Assembly: GCA_031376425.1 (NCBI GenBank)
Contig: JANMDR010000155.1
Coordinates: 1 to 22,097 of the forward strand
Direction: 5' to 3'
Origin: JANMDR01 sp031376425
GTDB taxonomy: Bacteria; Pseudomonadota; Gammaproteobacteria; Burkholderiales; Usitatibacteraceae
Length of the DNA stretch: 22,097 nucleotides
Positions 6,934 through 14,964 of the stretch are shown piece after piece; position 1 is the first letter of the stretch, and every line of letters starts with the position of its first letter. A program made the translations under genes and the position numbers. The notes under the pieces are model-generated. The model saw only the letters and a program-made list of their open reading frames with translations. It had not been told where the DNA came from and searched no databases.

Positions 6934-7701
6934 ATGACTGAAGAAAAGCGCGGTCTAGCCAGTTTCTTTAAGGCAGACGTATCTGACCTAATGAAAGGTG
7001 CAGGTAAAGTGTTGCGCACAGATTTAGGCGATTTATTGCGAACACCGGGCAATGTTAATACCCCTAGCAACAGCACCGCTAATACTGCTGACCTTGGTGA
7101 AAGTACCGCTACTGAACATGTTACTCGCACCAATAGTAGAAACCGCCCGCCGCCGTCAATATCAGAAAATTCCAAATCAATTTTTGCCGCAAAACGGCTA
7201 CAAACGGCTGAAGAAAAACTTGCTGCACTTGGAGAAGACGAAGGCGCATCGCAACGCGTACGGGTAAATACCCAGCAGGTTCAACCGCGCAACACCTCAC
7301 TTGATGATCGAAATCTGGTGCGCCTTAACCGTAAGGCACCATATGGCAATGCCGCTGATACCTTAATGCCACCACAGGTTAACGAGTTTTCCCGCGATCC
7401 AATGCAACCTCAGGGCAATATCGCCCACGATCCAGCCCATGCTAGCTACACCTGCCATTACGGTAATGTGCAACTGCTCGTAGAGATTACATGGTCTAGT
7501 GGCGAAGCACGCGATTGTTTAGCGCATCTGACTAAAGAAATCGGTGCAGGGGCAGTGAGCAATACGGAACAGCATTGGGCACTGGGTTCATTAAATGATA
7601 GCCTCGTGTTTGCATGGTGCCGAGAGAATTACTACTTTCGCGCCACCAGCGCCGGTGGTGGCAATGTACTGGTGCCATTTTTAACTGATTTTCCGTATTA
7701 G
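6934..7701 (+). CDS. Unrecognised 255-residue protein
   Basis: No family is recognised. There is no signal peptide or membrane span, so it is probably cytoplasmic. The N-terminus contains two similar short units, FKADVSDLMKGAGKVL and LRTDLGDLLRTPGNV (about 12-41). A long low-complexity Ser/Thr/Asn/Pro linker with a charged segment follows (AAKRLQTAEEKLAALGEDEG). The C-terminal 90 residues look globular: SYTCHYGNVQLLVEITWSSGE, a helix-like DCLAHLTKEIGAG, then SLVFAWCRENYYFRATSAGGGN. The ATG lacks a good Shine-Dalgarno; it is chosen because the open frame begins there and codon use looks native. It is convergent with purA and shares a terminator with it. Confidence 0.65.
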   Translation: MTEEKRGLASFFKADVSDLMKGAGKVLRTDLGDLLRTPGNVNTPSNSTANTADLGESTATEHVTRTNSRNRPPPSISENSKSIFAAKRLQTAEEKLAALGEDEGASQRVRVNTQQVQPRNTSLDDRNLVRLNRKAPYGNAADTLMPPQVNEFSRDPMQPQGNIAHDPAHASYTCHYGNVQLLVEITWSSGEARDCLAHLTKEIGAGAVSNTEQHWALGSLNDSLVFAWCRENYYFRATSAGGGNVLVPFLTDFPY

Positions 7702-7781
7702 TTTTTTGCTGAGCAGTTCTTTGTTTATACGAATTCAAAAATAGTGATAAACACCAATAGTGCTAAAACAAAAATACAAAC

Positions 7782-7809
7782 AAAAAAGCGACCTTCCGGT
7801 CGCTTTTTT
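7782..7809. terminator. Bidirectional terminator, 6934 gene and purA
   Basis: AAAAAAGCGACC (7782-7793) pairs perfectly with GGTCGCTTTTTT (7798-7809) around the loop TTCC. The A run on one side and T run on the other let it work on both strands, and it sits between two convergent genes. Confidence 0.92.
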
Positions 7810-7828
7810 AATATCTATCAAACTTGCC

Positions 7829-9139
7829 TTAGTCTTCCAAGGGATGCCGAATGACGATGGTTTGCGTGCGGTCTGGACCAGTGGAAATTAAATCAATGCT
7901 GGCACCGACCAATACCTCGATACGCTTTAAGTAGGATTGCGCATTTTTTGGCAAGCCATCCCAAGTATCGACACCAAAGGTGGATTCACTCCAGCCAGGA
8001 TGGTCTTCGTAAATTGGTTCACAGGCATTAATACTTTCCGCACCATAGGGCAGAATATCGGTTACTTTGCCGTTGATTTTATAGCCGGTGCAAATACGTA
8101 GGGTTTCCATGCCGTCGAGCACATCGAGTTTGGTGATGCATAAGCCCGAAAGACCGTTGATTTGTGCGGCACGCTTGAGCGCCGCTGCGTCAAACCAGCC
8201 GCAACGCCGTGGGCGGCCAGTAACTGATCCGTACTCACTGCCACGCTTGCGCAAGCCCTCACCTATTTCATTTTCTAACTCAGTCGGAAACGGGCCGGAA
8301 CCCACGCGGGTGGCATAGGCTTTGGTAATGCCAAGTACATACGATAGCGCATTGGGTCCCACACCAGCACCTGCGGACGCTTGACCGGCGAGGCAATTGC
8401 TGGAGGTGACGAAGGGGTAGGTGCCATGGTCAACATCGAGCAGAGCGGCCTGCGCACCTTCAAACATAATGCTCTTACCTTCTGCTATCAGCGCGTTCAA
8501 TTGGCCTGATACGTCAGCAATCATGGGACGCAAGCGCTCGGTAAATTCCATCGTGTCATCGAGCGTTTTTTGGAAATCAACGGTATCGGTATGGTAATAA
8601 TTTTTGAGCATGAAGTTGTGATAATCGAGCACTTCACCCAACTTTGCGGCAAACCGCTCACGCACGAATAAATCGGCAAAGCGGATGGCGCGACGCGCGA
8701 CTTTATCTTCATAACAGGGGCCAATACCACGGCCTGTGGTGCCAATCTTACCCGCGCCTTTGGCAATTTCACGAGCTTGGTCAATCGCGACGTGGTAGGG
8801 CAATATCAAGGGGCAGGCTTCAGAAATACGCAGGCGGCTGACCACATCAATACCAGCGGCTTCTAATTCTGCAATTTCACCCAACAAAGCTGCAGGACTA
8901 AGCACTACGCCGTTGCCAATATAGCAAACCACATGAGGGTGCAGCATACCGGATGGCAATAGGCGCAAAATGGTTTTTTTGCCGTTAACCACCAAAGTAT
9001 GACCAGCGTTATGGCCTCCTTGAAAGCGCACAACGGCGGCAACCTTATTGGTCATCCAATCAACGATTTTGCCTTTGCCTTCGTCGCCCCACTGAGTGCC
9101 AATAACAACCACGTTTTTTGCCGGTGCAATCTTTGTCAT
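7829..9139 (-). CDS. purA: Adenylosuccinate synthetase
   Basis: The enzyme joins IMP and aspartate using GTP to give adenylosuccinate, the first committed step to AMP, in the cytoplasm. The N-terminus has the P-loop-like GTQWGDEGKGKIVDW, with Asp19 as the catalytic Asp, and FQGGHNAGHTL with His47. Further motifs are GTTGRGIGPCYEDK, FEGAQAALLDVDHGTYPFVTSSN and the GTP-binding TGRPRRCGWFD and KLDVLDG. All 436 residues match the family's length of about 430. GGGAT precedes the ATG. It is the last gene of the minus-strand block, 125 bases after hisZ, and ends at the bidirectional terminator. Confidence 0.97.
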   Translation of the reverse strand: MTKIAPAKNVVVIGTQWGDEGKGKIVDWMTNKVAAVVRFQGGHNAGHTLVVNGKKTILRLLPSGMLHPHVVCYIGNGVVLSPAALLGEIAELEAAGIDVVSRLRISEACPLILPYHVAIDQAREIAKGAGKIGTTGRGIGPCYEDKVARRAIRFADLFVRERFAAKLGEVLDYHNFMLKNYYHTDTVDFQKTLDDTMEFTERLRPMIADVSGQLNALIAEGKSIMFEGAQAALLDVDHGTYPFVTSSNCLAGQASAGAGVGPNALSYVLGITKAYATRVGSGPFPTELENEIGEGLRKRGSEYGSVTGRPRRCGWFDAAALKRAAQINGLSGLCITKLDVLDGMETLRICTGYKINGKVTDILPYGAESINACEPIYEDHPGWSESTFGVDTWDGLPKNAQSYLKRIEVLVGASIDLISTGPDRTQTIVIRHPLED

Positions 9140-9152
9140 GCTTATCCCTTGT

Positions 9153-9178
9153 TTTACTACCGATTTTTACTACCGATT
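9153..9178. repeat. Perfect 13-bp tandem duplication before purA
   Basis: tttactaccgatt occurs twice head to tail, ending about 14 bases upstream of the purA start, next to its Shine-Dalgarno. It is followed by an AT-rich palindromic tract (aaatttaaattt). It does not match the PurR box. Confidence 0.6.
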
Positions 9179-9264
9179 TAAAATTTAAATTTCGTTATTC
9201 TTTGCAGCCAAACACGCTATTTTAAATGGATTTGCCGCTTTAAGCGAGTTAGCTTTAGTTTTTA

Positions 9265-10455
9265 TTACACATTGGGCATCACTTGCCAGCTATTTCCCTG
9301 ATAAACCAGTTTTTTATCGCAATGCAACTCGGCCTCATAAGCCGCTTGCCCGGGCAAGCTTACGCGCACAATATGCCCCTGCGCCCGTAACGCCGCGATA
9401 GCCTCAACCAAGCCGTCGTTAGTGCTTGACCACGGCGCTAAAATTGCTGGCGTAGTGGCGGTGCTTATCGGCACTAGTTGCGCAATGAGTTTTAAATCCA
9501 ATGTAAAGCCAGTAGCGGCGCGCGCGCGACCAAATACACTGCCTACGCCATCGTAACGGCCACCGCGACATATTGCGTCTGGTGCGCCTTCAGCGAAGAC
9601 AGAAAAGACAATCGCATTTTCATACTCGAATCCACCTAACTCGGCTAAATCAATGCTGGTTTTCATATTGCTGGTTTTCAATGCCGTTGCACACCGTTCG
9701 AGCGCGTCGATCGCCAATTGTACTTGTGCATCAGCAGGCATTAGGTTTCGCGCTTTCGCGAGGCATTCACCATCATGCACATCACCATGCAATGACGGCA
9801 ATGCCACAAAACTCGCAACCAGTTGCGCTGTGAGCAAACCCGCAGCTTGCAGCGCTGCGGTTTCAATTTTAAGCTGCGGTACATCACGCGCTTGAATAGC
9901 ATTAAACAGGGTTTGGGTATTTATGGCACTTAATTTAGCGACATTGCAGAGCGCGTGAAATATCGACGGTTGCCCTACGTCAAGCTCAGCCGCTTTAACG
10001 CCAAGCGTTTCCAGTAAATCAATCGCCAAACGCTGAATTTCAATATCGGCTTCCAAACCTTCATAGCCGAAAAGTTCAGCACCCACTTGAAATGGTTGCC
10101 GACTTTGATGCTTACCTTCTGCGGTAGTGTGTAACACGCTACCGGCATAGCAAAGGCGCGCCACGCCTTGCCGATTGAGCAATTGTGCATCAATACGCGC
10201 CACCTGCGGCGTGGTATCAGCACGGACACCGAGCATACGGCCTGAAAGCTGATCGACCAATTTAAATGTTTTTAATTCCAATGCACGGCCACTACCTGAT
10301 AACAATGATTCGGTGTATTCAAGGAGGGGCGGCGTTACTAATTCATAGCCATGCACTTTAAAAAAATCGAGCGCACGACGGCGCAGGTTTTCCATATGCT
10401 GTGCTTGCGCAGGCAAAAGATCTTCAATTTGTTCAGGGAGGAGCCAAGTACGCAA
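9265..10455 (-). CDS. hisZ: ATP phosphoribosyltransferase regulatory subunit HisZ
   Basis: HisZ is a histidyl-tRNA-synthetase-like protein without aminoacylation activity. It forms a hetero-octamer with the short form of HisG and gives it histidine feedback control, the first step of histidine synthesis. Visible synthetase-core pieces are WLLPEQIEDLLPAQAQHMENLRR, VTPPLLEYTESLL, KLVDQLSGRMLGVRADTTPQVAR (motif 2 region) and YAGSVLHT; the later GGRYDGVGSVFGRARAATGF corresponds to the motif 3 region. At 396 residues it lacks the anticodon-binding domain, as expected. The start is TTG at 10455 with AAAGGAAA just upstream. Its presence implies a short HisG elsewhere in the genome. Confidence 0.94.
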   Translation of the reverse strand: MRTWLLPEQIEDLLPAQAQHMENLRRRALDFFKVHGYELVTPPLLEYTESLLSGSGRALELKTFKLVDQLSGRMLGVRADTTPQVARIDAQLLNRQGVARLCYAGSVLHTTAEGKHQSRQPFQVGAELFGYEGLEADIEIQRLAIDLLETLGVKAAELDVGQPSIFHALCNVAKLSAINTQTLFNAIQARDVPQLKIETAALQAAGLLTAQLVASFVALPSLHGDVHDGECLAKARNLMPADAQVQLAIDALERCATALKTSNMKTSIDLAELGGFEYENAIVFSVFAEGAPDAICRGGRYDGVGSVFGRARAATGFTLDLKLIAQLVPISTATTPAILAPWSSTNDGLVEAIAALRAQGHIVRVSLPGQAAYEAELHCDKKLVYQGNSWQVMPNV

Positions 10456-10504
10456 GGTGTTTCCTTTATTTTTTATGGCTTATTTTATTGCCTGTTTTAT
10501 TGAC

Positions 10505-10529
10505 AGCGCTTATTTTCAAATACAGCGCT
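10505..10529 (-). promoter_or_regulatory. Intergenic hairpin between DUF2065 gene and hisZ
   Basis: AGCGCT at 10505-10510 and 10524-10529 pair with each other, with inner TATT/AATA pairs and a single bulge. No T run follows on the minus strand. It may influence mRNA processing within the operon. Confidence 0.35.
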
Positions 10530-10543
10530 AGTCGCGATGTTTT

Positions 10544-10729
10544 TTAACGGAACAGCATCACGATCAATCCACCGACCACGATGCTCGACAAGCCGATGAA
10601 GCGTAGCTGTCCATCGTTAAGCTCTACCAATTTACTAAACAACTCACGCCAGCCTTTGGGCGCGATAAAAGGGCCAATGCCTTCTAAAATAAGCATCAGC
10701 CCCGTCGCTAGTATTAGCGCATCCCACAT
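10544..10729 (-). CDS. DUF2065 small membrane protein (YjeT-like)
   Basis: This 61-residue protein has two membrane spans (about 3-22 and 42-60) joined by a short charged segment, KGWRELFSKLVELNDGQLR. The pattern MWDALILATGLMLILEGIGPFIAP, and the location directly downstream of hflC, are those of the DUF2065/YjeT family. In many proteobacteria this gene lies between hflC and hisZ or purA. Its function is unknown; association with the HflKC complex is suggested only by conserved position. The gap to hflC is 26 bases, so it is in the same operon. No clear Shine-Dalgarno is visible. Confidence 0.88.
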   Translation of the reverse strand: MWDALILATGLMLILEGIGPFIAPKGWRELFSKLVELNDGQLRFIGLSSIVVGGLIVMLFR

Positions 10730-10755
10730 CGTTTTGACTGGAAGGATTTTTTAAA

Positions 10756-11631
10756 CTATTTACCCTTACCTGGATTCTTCAAATACTTAAAGAATTCCGA
10801 ATTAGTGTCGAGTACCATCACATCACTTTTATTACGGAAACTTTCGCGATAGGCATCCATACTTCGGTAAAAGGAATAAAACTCAGGGTTACGACCAAAC
10901 GCAGCAGCGGTAATGCGTACTGCTTCGGCATCGCCTTCGCCTTTAATTTTTTGCGCATCACGATAGGCATCCGCTAGGATAATGGTGCGCTGCCGTTCAG
11001 CGTCAGCCTTGATCTGTTCCGCTTCGCCCACACCAGTCGAACGCAATTTATTCGCCACTCCAGTACGCTCGGATTCCATACGTTTGTAAACTTGGTTATT
11101 AATTTCCGATGGTAGATCAACACGCTTGATACGCACGTCAAGCACTTCAATACCCATACTACGCGCATTTGCATCCGCTTTCTTTAACAGATTCTCCATG
11201 ATTTTTGCGCGATCACCAGAGATAGCCTCGGCTAAAGTGCGCTGACCAAATTCACCACGTAAGTCTTCATTAATGGCTTGCGATAAACGTAGTTCAGCAC
11301 GGCTTAAGTCACCACCTGTTGAAACAAAAAACTGCTTCACATCGATAATGCGATACTTAACAAAGCTATCTACCAACACATTATTTTTTTCCGCCGTTTG
11401 CACCCGCTCAGGATCTTTTGGATCCAAAGTTTGGATGCGCGTGTCATAGGTTCTGAGCTTATCCAAGAACGGCACTTTGAAATATAAACCTGGCTCTTTT
11501 TGGATTGCAATCGCCTCACCTAGGCGGAATTTAATCGTTGCTTTGCGCTGATCTACGGTATAGGCCGAAAGCGAAAGCACAAAAAGGGTAATGGCTCCTA
11601 ATAGCGCGAAAAAAGGTAAATTACGTTTCAT
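10756..11631 (-). CDS. hflC: FtsH protease modulator HflC
   Basis: HflC is an SPFH/prohibitin-family inner-membrane protein that forms the HflKC cage around FtsH and modulates its proteolysis of membrane and regulatory proteins. One N-terminal span (about 6-25, FFALLGAITLFVLSLSAYTV) precedes the SPFH domain, VDQRKATIKFRLGEAIAIQKEPGLYFKVPFLDKLRTYDTRIQTLD. A long helix rich in Arg, Ala and Glu (about 185-250) follows. It has 291 residues, the usual size being about 290-335. AAGGATA precedes the ATG. Order and spacing (26 bases after hflK) are those of the conserved hflKC operon. Confidence 0.95.
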   Translation of the reverse strand: MKRNLPFFALLGAITLFVLSLSAYTVDQRKATIKFRLGEAIAIQKEPGLYFKVPFLDKLRTYDTRIQTLDPKDPERVQTAEKNNVLVDSFVKYRIIDVKQFFVSTGGDLSRAELRLSQAINEDLRGEFGQRTLAEAISGDRAKIMENLLKKADANARSMGIEVLDVRIKRVDLPSEINNQVYKRMESERTGVANKLRSTGVGEAEQIKADAERQRTIILADAYRDAQKIKGEGDAEAVRITAAAFGRNPEFYSFYRSMDAYRESFRNKSDVMVLDTNSEFFKYLKNPGKGK

Positions 11632-11657
11632 GATGGTTATCCTTTGATGGCGTCTGA

Positions 11658-13070
11658 TTAGCGAGTGTCACGGTTGCGAATATCGCGTCGCGGTACTTCG
11701 GCGCTCGGCGTTGATGAAGGTCGCACTGTGATGGTTTCTGTGGTTTGTGTTGGCATTGGCGCGGTAGCCGCAGCACTCGCTTGCGCGTTCATTTGCAGAA
11801 TTTTATCGAGTGGTAAATAAAGCATGTTCTGCCCGCCCTTTTGATCAACCAGTATCTTAGAACTGTTCTGCATGACTTGCGTCATCATTTCTAAGTACAT
11901 GCGTTCCCGTGTTACCTGCGGCGCTTTTTCATACTCCGGCAGTACGGAGCTAAATCTTGCGGCATCACCTTTAGCGGTAGCCACTACCTTTTGCTTGTGG
12001 CCATTCGCCTCTTCTATTAAACGCGCAGCATCGCCCTTGGCGCGGGGCAAAATATTATTAGCTTCGGCTTCACCTAAGTTTTTGTTGCGCTCGCGTTCCT
12101 GCTTCGCATTAACCACATCATCAAATGCGCCCTGTACTTGCTCTGGAGGCTGCGCGTTTTGCAAATTTAAATCAGTAACAGTCAAGCCTGTTTCATAGCG
12201 ATCCAAAATTGCCTGCATTAACTTCTTCGCCCGCGCGCTTACATCACCACGGCCTTCATAAAGTACGAAATCCATTTTGCTTTTACCCACAACTTCGCGC
12301 ATCGCTGCTTCTGCGGCTTGACGTACGGCTTCGTTCGGGTCTTTATTGTTAAATAAATACTGCACAGCGGAGTTTATGGGTGCGTCCGCCACGATGGGTT
12401 TTAATTTGTATTGCACGGCAAATTGCACGTCAACAATATTTTGATCTTCAGTCAACATCAAAGACTCGTCCTTCATCTTTGTCTTCTGATTATTGCGATG
12501 GCCAATTTCAACAACATTAATATTTTCTACGTTTACGATTTCCTCTTTTTCAAAAGGATACGGTAGACGCCAACGCAGTCCCGGCATTGTTGTGTTGCCA
12601 TTATATTTACCGAGGCGCAATTCAACACCACGCGTTCCTTCATCCACTTGATAAAACCCCGTCGCCAACCACACCGCACCCACTAAAAACAGCGCGATAA
12701 GCACAATGCCGCCGACTGCTTCATTAGCTAAACCTGGACCGCCACCGCCAGAACCGTTAGGTGGATTAGGGCCTTGTGCATTATTTTTTGGTTTTGCTTT
12801 GCCAAATAAATTACCGAGCTTTTCATTGAGCTTTTTTAGCGCTTCGTCTAAATCGGGCGGGCCATCGTTTTTACCACCGCCACTATTTTTCTTGCCCCAT
12901 TGCGGATCATTGAGTGACATTTCAGTAACGCCAGGCAATGACGGGCTCTCCGCCGGACGCGCAAACATAGTCCGCAAGCGATAGATACCACTTTTCCCAA
13001 GTGCAATTCCTACTGCTTTGAGCGCAGTAAATACCTCTAAAACGCCATTTCTTTGATTCAACGACTGCAT
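11658..13070 (-). CDS. hflK: FtsH protease modulator HflK
   Basis: HflK is the partner of HflC in the membrane complex around FtsH. The protein has a Gly/Asn/Pro-rich cytoplasmic head (about 60-115, GKKNSGGGKNDGPPDLDEAL), one membrane span (about 118-138), the SPFH domain beginning YQVDEGTRGVELRLGKY, and a coiled Arg/Glu-rich helix (NAKQERERNKNLGEAEANN). The start is ambiguous. ATG at 13070 has a good GAGGT six bases upstream but gives a 50-residue extension, whereas an ATG at 12920 begins MSLNDPQWGKKN, the N-terminus usual for the family, without a visible Shine-Dalgarno. I keep the longer form (470 residues) on the ribosome-binding-site evidence. It lies 54 bases after hflX. Confidence 0.92.
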   Translation of the reverse strand: MQSLNQRNGVLEVFTALKAVGIALGKSGIYRLRTMFARPAESPSLPGVTEMSLNDPQWGKKNSGGGKNDGPPDLDEALKKLNEKLGNLFGKAKPKNNAQGPNPPNGSGGGGPGLANEAVGGIVLIALFLVGAVWLATGFYQVDEGTRGVELRLGKYNGNTTMPGLRWRLPYPFEKEEIVNVENINVVEIGHRNNQKTKMKDESLMLTEDQNIVDVQFAVQYKLKPIVADAPINSAVQYLFNNKDPNEAVRQAAEAAMREVVGKSKMDFVLYEGRGDVSARAKKLMQAILDRYETGLTVTDLNLQNAQPPEQVQGAFDDVVNAKQERERNKNLGEAEANNILPRAKGDAARLIEEANGHKQKVVATAKGDAARFSSVLPEYEKAPQVTRERMYLEMMTQVMQNSSKILVDQKGGQNMLYLPLDKILQMNAQASAAATAPMPTQTTETITVRPSSTPSAEVPRRDIRNRDTR

Positions 13071-13124
13071 TGGATGACCTCAAGGACTAAAATTTGGAAT
13101 AGAAAATATGAGCAACACTTGCGC

Positions 13125-14462
13125 TTATTGATGCGATGTTGCGGCGAAATCGTTAAAATCAAGAGCTTCTGCATTGGCTGCCAGTCGCGTGGATGCTGTA
13201 TCGGCGTCGCGATGTGCCTCGCTCACAGCCAATAAAGCCATGCGCAAAGCATCAAAACCTTCACCCGTAAGCGCACTTACACGGACGGCGCTCACTTTAC
13301 CATATTGGTCGTAAATTGCTCCGGCTTCTAAACTACCTGCCGGAGTAAGCATTTTCATGAAAGGAGGCGCATCTTGCGCATATTCGGTTTCTTTGCTCAA
13401 TGCATCCACGGGGGAGCCTGCCGGTAAATCTTGAGCCGATGACGATATTTGCAACTTTTGGCTTTGTTGCTCATAGTATGCGCGGGCTGCATCTAATTTG
13501 TTATACACAACAAGTTGCGGAACGTTTTCTGCCCCAATTTCTGCAAGTACCGCGTTCACATCCGCTATCTGCTGTTCACGCATGGGATTAGAAGCATCAA
13601 CAACATGCAGCAGCACATCGGCGTTTACCGCTTCTTCCAAAGTTGCGCGAAAAGCCGCTACTAAGCCGTGGGGCAGTTCGCGAATGAAACCCACCGTATC
13701 GGACACTGCGGCGCTGTGGTTAGGGCTAAGATAGAGTTTACGCGTGGTGGTGTCGAGCGTGGCGAAAAGTTGATCAGCCACATAGGTTTGCGAATGGGTT
13801 AAGCGATTAAATAAGGTCGATTTACCAGCATTGGTATAACCCACGATGGATACTGATAAATCCTTCGATTTACGACGGCTGGCTCGCTGGGTTTCGCGCT
13901 GTCTTGCTACTTTTTTAAGCCGATCTTTAAGCTGCTTAATTTTTACATTAACCAAGCGCTTATCCACTTCTAACTGGGTTTCGCCCATACCACCACGCGC
14001 GCCTGTGCCGCCACCTTGGCGCTCAAGGTGGGACCATGCCCGCACTAAGCGCGTGAGCAAATGCTCAGTTTGCGCGAGTTCAACTTGCAATTGTCCTTCA
14101 GCACTACGCGCCCGCTGACCAAATATTTCTAAAATTAGATCGGTGCGATCAATTACCCGCGCCTTCGTTTCACGCTCAATATTGCGTAATTGCGCAGAGG
14201 ACAATTGGTGGTTAAACACCACTAACGCCGCCTCGTGCAGCGCCACGGCATCGGCAATTTCTTGGATCTTACCCTGCCCCGCAAAAGTGCCCGCCTCGGG
14301 TTTAGCGCGTTTACCTGAAATAACCTGAACTACCTTAGCGCCCGCGCTAGAAACGAGCTCTACCGCCTCGGCTAAATAGTCGCGGTGATAGGGAGCGCCA
14401 AAATCAATTCCCACTAAAATAGCGGGCACCTCATTGCTTGGCACCGGTCTGGTTACATGCAT
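13125..14462 (-). CDS. hflX: Ribosome-associated GTPase HflX
   Basis: HflX is a translational GTPase of the Obg-HflX group that splits or rescues stalled 70S ribosomes, notably under heat stress. The N-terminal HflX domain (about 12-195) contains FAGQGKIQEIADAV, a VVFNHQLSSAQLRN block and the Gly-rich GGGTGARGGMGETQLEVDKR. The G domain has G1 GYTNAGKST (208-216), G3 DTVGF (255-259), G4 NKLD (321-324) and G5 SALTGEG (396-402). Between G4 and G5 there are about 70 residues where the family usually has about 25, so a Ser/Ala/Pro-rich insertion of roughly 45-50 residues is present. AAGGAA lies seven bases before the ATG. It lies 262 bases downstream of hfq. Confidence 0.95.
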   Translation of the reverse strand: MHVTRPVPSNEVPAILVGIDFGAPYHRDYLAEAVELVSSAGAKVVQVISGKRAKPEAGTFAGQGKIQEIADAVALHEAALVVFNHQLSSAQLRNIERETKARVIDRTDLILEIFGQRARSAEGQLQVELAQTEHLLTRLVRAWSHLERQGGGTGARGGMGETQLEVDKRLVNVKIKQLKDRLKKVARQRETQRASRRKSKDLSVSIVGYTNAGKSTLFNRLTHSQTYVADQLFATLDTTTRKLYLSPNHSAAVSDTVGFIRELPHGLVAAFRATLEEAVNADVLLHVVDASNPMREQQIADVNAVLAEIGAENVPQLVVYNKLDAARAYYEQQSQKLQISSSAQDLPAGSPVDALSKETEYAQDAPPFMKMLTPAGSLEAGAIYDQYGKVSAVRVSALTGEGFDALRMALLAVSEAHRDADTASTRLAANAEALDFNDFAATSHQ

Positions 14463-14600
14463 TTATGGATTCCTTGGAAAACCTTAGCGTTACGCAGTAT
14501 CTGACTGCATCGCAAATTTTATTTATTGTAGTAGGCAAGTCGCTAACGCTAAATAAGGCCATCAGCGGTCATAAAAGCAAACTCAGTTACAGAAGAAAAC

Positions 14601-14646
14601 AAATAGTTGCTAAATATGCATTCGCAACTATATGCATAAGCAACTA
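14601..14646. repeat. 16-bp tandem repeat plus inverted GTTGC unit, hfq-hflX gap
   Basis: TATGCATTCGCAACTA (14615-14630) and TATGCATAAGCAACTA (14631-14646) are adjacent copies differing at two bases. The sequence just before them, aatagttgc, carries the same heptamer inverted (TAGTTGC). This sits about 140-185 bases upstream of the hflX start on its transcribed side and could be an operator. Confidence 0.55.
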
Positions 14647-14724
14647 CCTATTCAATATTGTAACCCGACTGGACTGCCCAACATTAAGCCAAAAACCAAG
14701 GATATTGAGTGTGAGTGTGAAAAT

Positions 14725-14964
14725 TTAAGATTCCGTAGGATGCTCAAATGGCACAGATACGTTACGCGCAGGCACAACAGTAGATATTGCGTGCTTGTAT
14801 ACCATTTGCGTTACGGTATTTTTCAGCAGTACCACGTATTGATCAAAGGATTCAATTTGACCCTGCAACTTGATACCGTTGACTAAGTAAATTGAAACTG
14901 GAATGTGTTCTTTGCGCAAGATATTCAAAAAAGGATCTTGCAATAACTGACCTTTACCGCTCAT
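14725..14964 (-). CDS. hfq: RNA chaperone Hfq
   Basis: Hfq is a hexameric Sm-like protein that binds small RNAs and mRNAs and promotes their pairing, with wide effects on stability and translation. The 79 residues carry the proximal-face uridine-binding N-terminus (GQLLQDPFLNILRKEHIPV), the Sm1 region (YLVNGIKLQGQIESFDQYVVLL) and the Sm2 motif YKHAISTVVP. The C-terminal tail is short, as usual outside enterobacteria. GGAGA lies six bases before the ATG. It heads the hfq-hflX-hflK-hflC block; no strong terminator separates it from hflX. Confidence 0.97.
   Translation of the reverse strand: MSGKGQLLQDPFLNILRKEHIPVSIYLVNGIKLQGQIESFDQYVVLLKNTVTQMVYKHAISTVVPARNVSVPFEHPTES

Noticed and set aside
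12706..12984. Plus-strand Pro/Ser-rich open frame antisense to hflK
   Set aside because: It mirrors the Gly/Asn/Pro-rich head of HflK and is a composition artefact.
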